This document shows, piece after piece, positions 34,771-44,701 of a stretch of 64,000 nucleotides of DNA. The stretch spans positions 248,001 to 312,000 of the forward strand of contig CAWZYM010000173.1 in the NCBI GenBank assembly GCA_963966185.1. The letters run 5' to 3'. This DNA is from Rhabditoides inermis. Lineage: Eukaryota > Nematoda > Chromadorea > Rhabditida > Rhabditidae. A program made the translations under genes and the position numbers. Within the stretch, counting starts at the first letter, position 1; each line of letters starts with the position of its first letter. A model generated the notes under the pieces. The model worked only from the letters and a program-made list of their open reading frames with translations, made no database searches and was not told where the DNA came from.

Positions 34771-34880
34771 CGGGGGATGGCATAGGGTCGGCATAGGTGC
34801 TGATAGTCTTGAGTCCCTGTGTAGACGTTTAGATGGTCTTGTAGGGACCGCACACTCCCACGAACGTCTAAAGTAAATCA

Positions 34881-35792
34881 TTAGGTAGTTTTTTTACGCG
34901 GAAGTACCTTCGCATCGTCCACATTTCCATTTGTGTCGTTCTTGCTGAGTTTGGTGAAATATGAACGCCGACTTGCGTTGACAATACCCAGCCTGATTCT
35001 GAAAAATAATAGTAAAACAAAAGTTAAATAAACATAACGCATACTTCTTCTCATCGCTGTCGATTCCAAGTTCCCTTCCCACTGCCACCGCTCCTTCGAT
35101 CGAGCGCCATCCCGTTTCCGTAAACTTGTAGAGAAACAGCGGGTAGCTCTGAAAGACGAACATTCTCAGTCTGTCTCGCAACAGCGAGAAAAATCTGGGT
35201 ATAGGTATACCAGATTGTGGTTCTGCTGAATAATTGCGTCCCAATCAACATCGGGATTTCGCTCCGCTTCCTTCTCGACTCTGTCCAGCAACATCTGAAA
35301 ACAATTCGAAGTTTTCCCTTCATGAGAAGCTATAGAACACCTTGACGTCGGTGGCGGGCATGAACTGGTTGCTTTGTGTAGATGCGGAAGTGGAAGTTGA
35401 GGGGAACGACGAAGCGGTGTCGCCGTTTACGGGTGCGCTGATCTCAGCCGAAGCACAGTGCAGAAGAAGAAGAGTAGACAGAGAGGCCTGAAATAAACTG
35501 TATAAGTGGTGCCGTGCTAGCCAACCCCACCCTGCTGAAGCAGTCAATACCAGTCCTAGGCGAGATCTAAATCCACGTTCTCTCACTGTCAGTTGCCAAT
35601 ATAGATAAAGCGTACCATGCGGGAAGGTCCCAAGATTTCATCCCTGCGGGCGGGGGACAACTGGTTCAACAGACTAATGGCGGGGGAAGCACTCTGTAAC
35701 AACAGGGGTTATCAGAACGACACTGAAGGTAAACTGACGTGGGTATAGTGAGTATGAAACTGCCTGTAGCCAACGGAGGGCGGCGGGAACAT
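34881..35792 (-). CDS. Small MADF-like domain protein
   Basis: Six minus-strand exons keep one frame: 35739-35792 (ATG, MFPPPSVGYRQFH), 35616-35693, 35341-35487, 35211-35294, 35045-35148 and 34881-34998 (TAA), about 195 residues. The C-terminal half reads DVDWDAIIQQNHNL, SYPLFLYKFTETGWRS, VAVGRELGIDSDEKK and ASRRSYFTKLSK. The W...I...LG-x-x-x-x-x-x-K...R..Y...L pattern fits a MADF (Myb/SANT-like, DNA-binding) domain; this is pattern recognition and moderate. The N-terminal half is Ser/Thr-rich with a Leu-rich ASLSTLLLLHCASA patch that may be coincidental. A palindromic CRE lies about 80-110 bp upstream of the start. No break was seen. Confidence 0.65.
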
Positions 35793-35845
35793 TCTTTGTT
35801 CGATCCGGCAACCTGGAAAGTTCAGCCGTTCATCAGTACAGCCGC

Positions 35846-35912
35846 AAAAAGTACAGCACATGACGTCACGAGTACACCACATGACGTCATGTGGTGTACT
35901 TATGTACTTTTT
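35846..35912. promoter_or_regulatory. Palindromic double-CRE element upstream of the MADF-like gene
   Basis: 35871-35900 is a perfect 30-bp palindrome (half site AGTACACCACATGAC) centred on TGACGTCA at 35882-35889. A second TGACGTCA lies at 35861-35868, 21 bp away, and outer arms AAAAAGTAC (35846) and GTACTTTTT (ending 35912) are also inverted. TGACGTCA is the consensus for CREB/ATF bZIP dimers. The element lies 54-120 bp upstream of the start codon at 35792 on the minus strand. Confidence 0.6.
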
Positions 35913-36953
35913 CGAAAATAATCTAGAAAAATGCGAGCGTAGACTCGTCAACCCCAATATCGGCGCCCGTATTTTTGCGTTTGAAATACATCAGGGAGAA
36001 GAACAACCGAGTAAATATGGCACAAATGAAGAAATGAACAACAAGAAGATAAGTGCACTGGTCCAGAAATGCCCCATGGCTCTTTTTATTCGCGGCTTTT
36101 GCCTATGATGATGAGAAGTGATATTGAAAGTACATCGTCATAATGAGACGGAATATGCACGTCATGCAAACGAAAACGTTATCGTAATTACACACGTTTT
36201 AAACCAATCACAATAAAAAACGAAAGAGATACGACGAAAATGATCTAATTAAAAAACGTAGAAGATCGATAACAAGGCGGAGCCATTCGGTTTGACCAAT
36301 CATAGCGGCGCCGTATAATGCATTCTCTCGTTTGGCACAATGCCACGGCTGCGTGGCATCCCTCTTACATAATCACTCACCATGTGACACGGCCCGGCCG
36401 CAGTGTCACTCATTCGCTCACAGACCGGTGAACTGGGAGGACCGCTGTTGCGAGATGACTCGCGTCGCGTGCCGCTTTGGTGGTGTGATAAGACTACCGC
36501 GAAAATAAAAATTTTGAAACAAAATTCTATGTGATGGGTTTTTCCAATCAATGAATAACGGTTCTTTCAGACATTCAGTGTCAACTGTGGATCGAAAGAC
36601 AAATCAAACCACTTCCTAAATAAACTTTATTTGGCGAAAACAAAAACAAAACACAATATGTGCAAAATCAACAACTTTATAGCATACCAACAGGCAAACA
36701 ACTTTATAGCATACCAACAGGCAAGGCAACAGGCAACCAACAGGCTATACCACGCGGCGCGACGCAACGCGTGCGCTCAGACCTGCTCGAATGAGTGAAC
36801 GCGCGCCGGGCCGTGGTGTGAGAGAGAGAAAGAGAGCGAATGAATACATATTATGTACAACGAGTTTATATCCGTAAAAACTTCATTAACAAACACGCGT
36901 AACAATTAACAATCAGTTATTAAGCAATTTAGCACAATCAATTAATTAAATAA
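35913..36953. other. Intergenic, no gene seen
   Basis: A short direct repeat (ACAACTTTATAGCATACCAA) occurs twice near 36669-36720, followed by partial CAACAGGC copies. No exon chain was found between the MADF-like promoter and the end of zinc-finger gene A. Confidence 0.35.
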
Positions 36954-39900
36954 CTACTCCTCCGCCTCTACCGTCCACTCGTCCTCCTCGGCCCACAGAC
37001 TCGCGTATTCCGACAGACACTCCCGCGACACAGACACGAAGCAGGAGATCATCTGCAAAAAAGGGAGATCATCAACGGGGAATCACTCGGAAAGATCCGT
37101 CCCGCACTCTCTTCACACTCTCCTGCTCCTCTTGCGAGGTGACTGATTCGCACACTCACTGTTTCCCCGTCTCGCTCTATTCTCCCCCCCCCCCCCCACT
37201 CACCGCATCCGTCCACAGATCGCGCATGTATGCGTCGGGCCGGGCGGCGAAGTCGCCCACGTGGTGCCGGTCCTTCAAGTGCTCCGCCATATGGTGCACG
37301 TCTGAAAGAGGGAGGCGTAAGAAAGGGGGAGAGAGAGGGAAAGAGGGAGAGAGGGAGAGAAAGGAGAGAGGGAGAGAGGTAGGATGAGATACTCGCTTAT
37401 CGTTAGAGAGGCATAACGTCATCATCAACGTCATCATACGTATTGTTTGTGTGTCATCAGCATGCATGATGACGAAATACAATGTTAGCATGGTCTGGTC
37501 GCACAATTTGGAATAGGAAAACCGAGGCAGGACTTACTGTAGCAGTACTTGTTGCAGTTGCTCTTGTCGGCGTGGCACTTGTATCGGGGGGTGTGGTCGG
37601 GCAGGTGCGCATCCACCACGTGCTTCTGCAGGTAGTACACCGAGCACGCCAGAGGGACGCCGCACTTCTGACAAGCAGTCTCTCTTTCTCCCCCCCCCCC
37701 CCCTCTCCCTCTTTCCTTTCTCTCAATCCCCACTTCTCTCCCATCAGCCATCATTAGAGATGGTCCGGTTAAACTCTTCACGGTTTTTCGGTTTGGTTTA
37801 ACCGGTTAACCGAACCGAAACTTTGAAAAACCGGTTCCGGTTAACCGGTTAACCGATTTTAAAACGGTTTTCGGTTAACCGGGTAACCGAACCGTGACTT
37901 CAAAAAACCGGTTCCGGTTAACCGGTTTTAACCGGTTTTCGGTTATCAAACCGACACTGAAGGTGTGAGATCATCAAAGATAGCGCGAAATTCAATCTTA
38001 TTTGTCAGTTACCGCCATTGTTACATCACAAAACTCGAGAAATTTGACAATACGAGCGTCGAACTTGGCCTAGACAGTCAACTACAGGGAACGGTTAACC
38101 GAACCGATTAACGTCATCATACGTATTGTTTGTGTGTCATCAGCATGCATGATGACGAAATACAATGTTAGCATGGTCTGGTCGCACAATTTGGAATAGG
38201 AAAACCGAGGCAGGACTTACTGTAGCAGTACTTGTTGCAGTTGCTCTTGTCGGCGTGGCACTTGTATCGGGGGGTGTGGTCGGGCAGGTGCGCATCCACC
38301 ACGTGCTTCTGCAGGTAGTACACCGAGCACGCCAGAGGGACGCCGCACTTCTGACAAGCAGTCTCTCTTTCTCCCCCCCCCCCCCCCCTCTCCCTCTTTC
38401 CTTTCTCTCAATCCCCACTTCTCTCCCATCAGCCATCATTAGAGATGGTCCGGTTAAACTCTTCACGGTTTTTTCGGTTTGGTTTAACCGGTTAACCGAA
38501 CCGAAACTTTGAAAAACCGGTTCCGGTTAACCGGTTAACCGATTTTAAAACGGTTTTCGGTTAACCGGGTAACCGAACCGTGACTTCAAAAAACCGGTTC
38601 CGGTTAACCGGTTTTAACCGGTTTTCGGTTATCAAAACCGACACTGAAGGTGTGAGATCATCAAAGATAGCGCGAAATTCAATCTTATTTGTCAGTTACC
38701 GCCATTGTTACATCACAAAACTCGAGAAATTTGACAATACGAGCGTCGAACTTGGCCTAGACAGTCAACTACAGGGAACGGTTAACCGAACCGATTAACC
38801 GACAGATTCGGTTAACCGGTTCGGTTAACCGAAAACCGGTTTCTGTCACGGTTTTTCGGTTCGGTTAACCGGTTAACCGAAATCAAAACGGTTTCCGGTT
38901 AACCGGTTAACCGAACCGGTTAAAAAACCGAAAACGGAAAAAATAACCGAAATGACGGTTAACCGGACCATCTCTAGCCATCATGCATTGTGTCGAAATA
39001 AGGATGACACAAAACACATTCCCCCTCTCTCTCCACCCACCTTGCACTCGACCCGCACGCATGGCGGAGTGGTCGCAGCGCGGGCAGCGGAACCTGTCGG
39101 GCATGTCGATGTGGTACTGCCGGAGGTGGTACATGATGGAGAACAGCGGTCAGACAGCTGGCGGTGGCACAGCTGAGAGAACACTCAACAGGCTCTCTAG
39201 AACCCCTTTTTCCTCTGATCTAGAACGCCTCTAGCCGAAATCCATCGCTTTTGGCTTCCTTTGCAAATCGCTTCACAAATCGCGTTGGGATCGTCCCCAA
39301 AACACTCTAAAAACCACTTCGGAATCTCTCTCTCCCCCCCTCCACTCACCTTACACTCGACCACCTCGTCCTTGCCCCCTCCACTCGATGTCGACTCGAC
39401 GCTCGCACTCCGCGAGCAGCCCCACCCGAGCCGCCGACTCCACCGGCTTCGACACTGCCGTCCAATTCCTGATCCTTAAAAGGTAATGAAAGTTAATACA
39501 CCTTTCTATCCGGATAAAAAGGTGATACTTTTTCGCGGTTTCCGGTTGTGATATCAATTCTTATTTGAATATTTCATCAACCGCGCGCATGGAGTCCGTA
39601 CAACCATCGAAAGTTAATACAACTTGAAGAAATACGATCTCATTTCACAGCGCTAACCCAACCATCTCTCATGCGTGCAATATGCACACGAATTCTGAAA
39701 AAAATATTTGATTTAATTTGAAAGAGATGATTCTGAATAAATATATAGACTCACATATTAGCGATCTTGCTCACGGGGACACTTCCTGCGTGCAAGATCG
39801 GAATGCGGTAGGCGTTCTCGTAGAACTCGCGGCATTCTATGGCGACAGAGGGAAAGTGCTCGATGAGTAGAGCGAGCAGGAGACAACGAGCCTGGAGAGA

Positions 39901-41617
39901 GGATAGAGAGAGGGGAGAGGGGGGAGAGGGGAAGAGAGGGGAAGAGAGGGGAAGAGAGGGAGAGAGAGCGAGGGGGAGAGGGAGAGAGCGGGGGGAGAGA
40001 GGGAGAGGGCGAGGGCGAGGGCGAGGGAGAGGGAGAGGGAGAGGGAGAGGGAGAGGGAGAGGGAGAGGGAGAGGAAGAGGGAGAGGGAGAGGGAGAGGAA
40101 GAGGGAGAGGAGAGGGAGAGGGAGAGGGAGAGGGAGAGGGAGAGGGAGAGGGAGAGGGAGAGGGAGAGGGAGAGGGAGAGGGAGAGGGAGAGGGAGAGGA
40201 GAGGGAGAGGGAGAGGGATGGGAGACTCACCTTGATGTACTCCTCGCCTCTGCCGAGCTCCTGGTAGTAGTCCCGGCAGCCACGGCGGGTGTTGTGCCTG
40301 CCGTGCTCCGCGTCTGCGTGTTGCTTCACGTCCTCCTCCGCTGAAAGGCTCTCTCTCTCTATGTTTAATAGGTTGAATCCGGGTCCACCTAGCCGAGAAC
40401 AAGATGGAATTCTTCGTTCTCTCTCTCTGTAGTCTAGAGATCTCTCCAACACTCCAACTCACTCAATCCCTTGTAGTCGCAGACTGTGCACGCGAAGTAA
40501 CTACTCGCCATCGCCAAAACGCCCGGCGACTCCCTGAAACAGCAGTTTCAACAACAACAACAACAACAACAACACAACAAAGAACTCACTTGTACTTGCA
40601 ATCGTAGACTACGTGGTGTTCGAGAAAATTTACGCTGCTTTTGAACATGTCGATTCTACGACAGCACTTCTAAAACGTCTCGATGATCTCACTTCTCAGT
40701 CAAGATTTACGACACACACAAAATAATAAGAAAATAATGCCTTGCAAACAGCGCTGAGTGGAGTGGAACGCGACTTCTTGGCGGGAGGGGCAAAAGTGAG
40801 TCGAGCAGCGGCCTGGGCAAGTGAAATAGACAGCAGGAAGAAGACAAATATCATAGATTTCTAAGGAGCTCACCTGACTGTGCATCTCCTCCACGTCTTC
40901 GTCCGGCATTTCCTCCAGACACTCGAGCGGGTGGGGCTGGCGGGGCTGCAATGTGATCATCTACATGCCCGTCTGATCACTGACACCGACCTTCACGTCC
41001 AGCTCGAACGACGTCGACGGCTCGTCGAATAGCGGCAGTGGTTGGGGTGGTATCTCTATCTATACGAAACAGGCTATATATGTGAATAGAGAACAGCGTG
41101 ACATACCGGCTCCGGCTTCACGTCCACGTCCAAATCGAGCAAGTGATTGTTGTCGTTGTTGTTGGTGGAGAGAGCGTTCTCGCCCATCGTCACCGACTCG
41201 GTCTGTATACCGTAGTCCACTCGCGCCACCGACGCGCGCCTCTCGCAATCCAGGCATTTCGAGGATCTGGATGATGATACCGCAATCACACAACATTGAG
41301 AAACACCGTACCTGTCTCCCTTGTGGCACCCGCAGCGGCGCGCCCTCACCGCCTCCTCGCCGTAGATGACATCAGAGGATAATATCAACGACGAGATCCC
41401 CGCGCGCAGAAGAACTTAGAACAAGTACAATCCCGTACATTCACGGGTCCGAATGTATTGATGGTGAACGTAAAAACGAAACTAGTATGGATTGTGAAAG
41501 AACAACTTTAAAAAAACGAGACGAAAAGGAAGCATTCACCTCCATTATGTCGGCGCGCAGCTTGTAGTCCTTGGCCTCGGTGAGACGCACCAGGAAATAC
41601 AGCGGAGGCTCCGACAT
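36954..41617 (-). CDS. Zinc-finger cluster gene A (possibly broken)
   Basis: Minus-strand paralogue of genes B-E. Exons: 41540-41617 (MSEPPLYFLVRLTEAKD), 41312-41414, 41107-41266, 40991-41059, 40874-40960, 40741-40812, 40590-40669 (CCRRIDMF...FLEHHVVYDC), 40463-40533 (FACTVCDYKG), 40231-40340 (EEDVKQHADAEHG), 39755-39891 (ARCLLLALLIEHFPSVAIEC), about 39350-39470, 39059-39172, 38221-38350 and/or 37538-37667 (KCGVPLACSVYYLQKHVVD), 37204-37301 and 36954-37052 (TAG). FACTVC...DVKQHADAEH is a C2H2 finger. The exon ending at 40741 uses a GC donor (AAG then GCATTA). Damage: exon 2 is 103 nt where paralogues have 104, and exon 39059-39172 is 114 nt where gene D has 115 and gene E 112; both shift the frame. 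The 130-nt exon is present twice, and only one copy keeps the frame. Either a pseudogene or sequence error. Confidence 0.7.
37428..38796. repeat. 683-bp tandem duplication inside gene A
   Basis: 37428-38110 and 38111-about 38796 are near identical, differing only in homopolymer lengths (14 vs 16 C; 5 vs 6 T; 3 vs 4 A). The unit holds a 130-nt exon of gene A and the 5' part of a hAT-like element; the junction is at GAACCGATTAACG. Confidence 0.9.
38440..38976. mobile_element. hAT-type non-autonomous element with 8-bp target duplication
   Basis: The 537-bp element begins TAGAGATGGTCCGGTTAA and ends with the inverse TTAACCGGACCATCTCTA. It is flanked by GCCATCAT at 38432-38439 and 38977-38984, an 8-bp target-site duplication typical of the hAT superfamily. 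The inside consists largely of GGTTAACCGG/CGGTTAACCGAACCG motifs in both orientations, with no transposase. A truncated copy (37755-38110) with the same left flank exists because of the tandem duplication. It sits in an intron of gene A. Confidence 0.85.
39897..40223. repeat. GAGAGG-rich minisatellite in a gene A intron
   Basis: About 330 bp of (GAGGGA)n-type repeat lies between two exons of gene A (39755-39891 and 40231-40340). The long Ser/Pro/Leu and Arg/Gly/Glu open frames across it are products of the repeat. Confidence 0.9.
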
Positions 41618-41928
41618 GCCTGTATTTACGATAATTATTACAAAATATGGAACCAATCATAAAATATTACGAAATACATAAAATATTACGAAATAAAAAA
41701 AATCTGGCGGGAAAAGACGCGTTCGGTTTTTCGCGACCCTTCGCGAATAGTGAGAGTGATAGACTATGGATTTTGAGGAGCGTGCAGATGTTGAAGAAAT
41801 GTTCGTAGGGCAAAGTAATATGTAATTTTCAAACATTTCTCAAAACAATTGAAAATATGATTTATCACATGAAATAACACTCAACTTGATGAATAATTTG
41901 TTTGAGATATACTACAGATCACTCTTCT

Positions 41929-42936
41929 TGCTTATCGTCTTTTGCTGCCTCCTCCTTGGACGCCTCGAAGCACTCATTCACAGTCTCAGCGAACGATGCC
42001 AAAATCTGCAAATAACTCGTAAAGAAATATATCTCTATAAACACATCTCAAATGTCTGCTTACCTCCTCATTCCACGTGTCTTCAATCACATTTTCATTC
42101 TTGCCATGGCGGTTCCTCGCGTGATTTTTGATCACTTGCCAACCTGCAGTGATGAGTGAAAATGGATGACTGTTTGAGAGACTCACTGATAGAGCGGAAC
42201 TTGCAGATGCCTCGCCAGACGCAGCGATAGCGCGCGGGATGAGGGAAGTGCTTGTCGAGTGCATGCATAGACATGCGATTCCTCCTGTCGCGCACCCGCT
42301 CATCGCACTTCTGAAAATAGCATTTATCCTGTGACCAATCCATATCAGGCTCACCTTGCACTCAACCAGATCGGCTTTGTTGTCGACGATGTGCACTTGG
42401 CTCACAGACTTCTCGCGTCTCTCCATTCTTTCCTGACGGGACACCGCTTTCACGACGGAAGGCGTACTGGAAAACGTTGTTTTCTCCATGACAAATACTT
42501 CCATACATACCTCCGTCCCTCCACATCGGCGTATGACCGCTTGCGGGCGCGAGCCGTGGGAGTCTCCACCACCCTCAGATGCGTGTCATTGTACACCGCG
42601 CGGCACTGTTTCGCCGCAGAGGGAAAGTGGCCGCACATGCGCGAGAGGAGGCGGCGGCGCGCCTGAATTCAGAGCCTAATGAAGACGTAAACCAGAACAC
42701 CACCTTGACATATTTCGTGTCCTTCTCGGGGTACATGTCGACGACAGCCGCCGCCAAGCCGCTGTCCCTCAGGTGGTGCGCATCGTGCGCGTGCTTCTTC
42801 ACATCATCTGCCGCTGAAATACGAAACAACCAATGATTCCAACCCCTTATTGCAACTCACAGATTCCCTTCATCTCGCACTGTGAGCATTTGAAGAAGAA
42901 CGTCTGTTTGACCTGTCTGGAATAATCACAGTGCAT

Positions 42937-42992
<56 letters not shown>

Positions 42993-43029
42993 CTCCTCCT
43001 CCTCTCTCCTCTCCCGTCTCTCCTCTCCC

Positions 43030-43067
<38 letters not shown>

Positions 43068-44151
43068 TGTGTGGGCACTCGCTCGCCACGTGGTTCTCCA
43101 GCCAGCGCACCCGGTTGTAGCGGGGCATGTTCACCACACCCTCACACTTCTGAAAGCGAAACATATCATACGTGTGACACTCAAAATGTACCTCGATTCT
43201 CTCAGTCTGTCCATTCATTCAATTGTGGGAGGTATACCGTATACCATATCCAGTCGTCATTCACGAGAACTGGGCTGATGAGCTATATGCAGTAGTCTTT
43301 CTTCGACCCTCCCGGCAGAGACCATCTCTTGTGTCGGGGGATTCCTCTACCTTAACCTTTTATTCCCGAAAACGTTTCACTCACCTTACACTGCGCAGTG
43401 TCCACGGTCACCCCGTAGTAGCGAGCGCCCGTGTTCTTGTGTAACTAAAAAGACATGGCTCTGATAAATTCAGCAACTCGACTCACCTTGTTGAGAACGG
43501 GTTCATCACCGGCAGCCACATCTTCCACATGCCATTCTGGACGAAAATCGTCTGCCGGATAACTGGTTTCAGTCTGTAACAAATGTTTAGTAACGAAATT
43601 TGATTCAATTCCACCTTGTAGTTGAAGAAAGGAAGATCTGATGTGGCTGGGGCTAGGTTGTCAGAGAAGAGCGGTTGCAGCTGAACGACAAGTTGATTCA
43701 GTATATTTCCACATCCGTTCACCTGTGGTTTCACGTCCAAGTCCAGGCCCATGAAATCAGCCTGATTACACTCTTCAGTGGGAATCACAGCCGCCTCCGT
43801 CTGACTACCGTAATCCACTCGACCCACGGCAGCACGCATCTCGCATTGCTCACAGTGGGAGGGTCTGAACAAGCATAGGGAAGTTTAATTGTATGGAATT
43901 GAATATTTCTCACCTCCCATCTTTGTAGCATCCGCATTTCTTCGCATTCACTGCCTGCTGGCCATATATGACGTCAGAGGAGAAGATTTGCGAGGAGAGA
44001 CCGTGGGTGCAGAAGAACTGAGAAAAGAATGTCAATTTTTGTTTGACTCATATGAATAATTAATACTACCAGCACTCACTTCAATGATCTTTGCTCTGAA
44101 TATGAAGTCGTTGGGGTCTTTGAGTTGCACGAGGAAATACATCGGATCCAT
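41929..44151 (-). CDS. Zinc-finger cluster gene B (intact reference member)
   Basis: The cleanest family member: about 14 exons, no break, roughly 445 residues, ATG at 44151 three bases after a TTTTCAG acceptor, TGA at 41929. Order: an N-terminal domain MDPMYFLVQLKDPNDFIFRA, FFCTHGLSSQIFSSDVIYG, NAKKCGCYKDG, a CEQC pair, RVDYGSQTE, LDLDVKPQ, a Cys/His stretch KCEGVVNM...WLENHVASECPH, the C2H2 finger FKCSQCEMKGISADDVKKH...HH, a helical part ARRRLLSRMCGHFPSAAKQC, then a second module KCDERVRDRRNRMSMHALDK, RYRCVWRGIC, WQVIKNHARNRHG, DTWNEE and an acidic end EEAAKDDKQEE. Cys and His spacing points to several zinc sites. A nuclear DNA- or protein-binding role is inferred; no named family was recognised. 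Confidence 0.8.
42937..43066. repeat. (CT)n microsatellite in a gene B intron
   Basis: A nearly pure CT run with short CCTCCT and CCCGTCT interruptions separates two gene B exons (ends at 43069 region and begins near 42910). Confidence 0.85.
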
Positions 44152-44701
44152 TTTCTGAAATTCTAAAGTAGAAGAAGTATAGACCACAGTGAAAAATACT
44201 GACAAATCTCTAAAATATATTGGTTCATTATCAGTTCAATTTTTCAGAATGAACAAAGTAATAATGCTAGAATAGATTTGAAATGTAATTGGAGTTATTG
44301 TCCAGTGCCGTTGGCAAGATGCGAACGTTCTTTTCATGTCCACTGCTAATCAATAAATCGATTAGAGAGCAGTCTGTTGTAAATAGTGAATCAAATTAAT
44401 CTAAAAGAATCTATGTGAATAACATTGAGGTATAAAAACAAAGATTCAGAGCAATCTTGTGCTAGTGAAAAGTTGTACATTCATGAAGGCAGAAACAAGC
44501 AGTGCTTAACAACTCTTGACTTCACACTTTTCACTTTTAATAGATATCCATATCAGGATCTGTGATGAGAACATGATAAAACTGACTGTCAAACAAAACA
44601 ACGTAAATTGGGGAAACAATTTATAAGTGAGAAATACAAGAGGCAATTCTAGCATTCCTTTCTTCTCTTTCTCTTCGTCTCTTTTCGCTCCTGTCCTGCC
44701 A

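Noticed and set aside
37770..38970. Regularly spaced GGTTAACCGG repeats suggested a CRISPR array or telomere-like DNA
   Set aside because: Motifs are palindromic, irregularly spaced and bounded by hAT ends with an 8-bp target duplication; the organism is an animal.
39751..40462. Open frames above 230 codons rich in Ser/Pro/Leu (minus) and 142 codons rich in Arg/Gly/Glu (plus)
   Set aside because: They run through the GAGAGG minisatellite; only the gene A exons at the edges are real.
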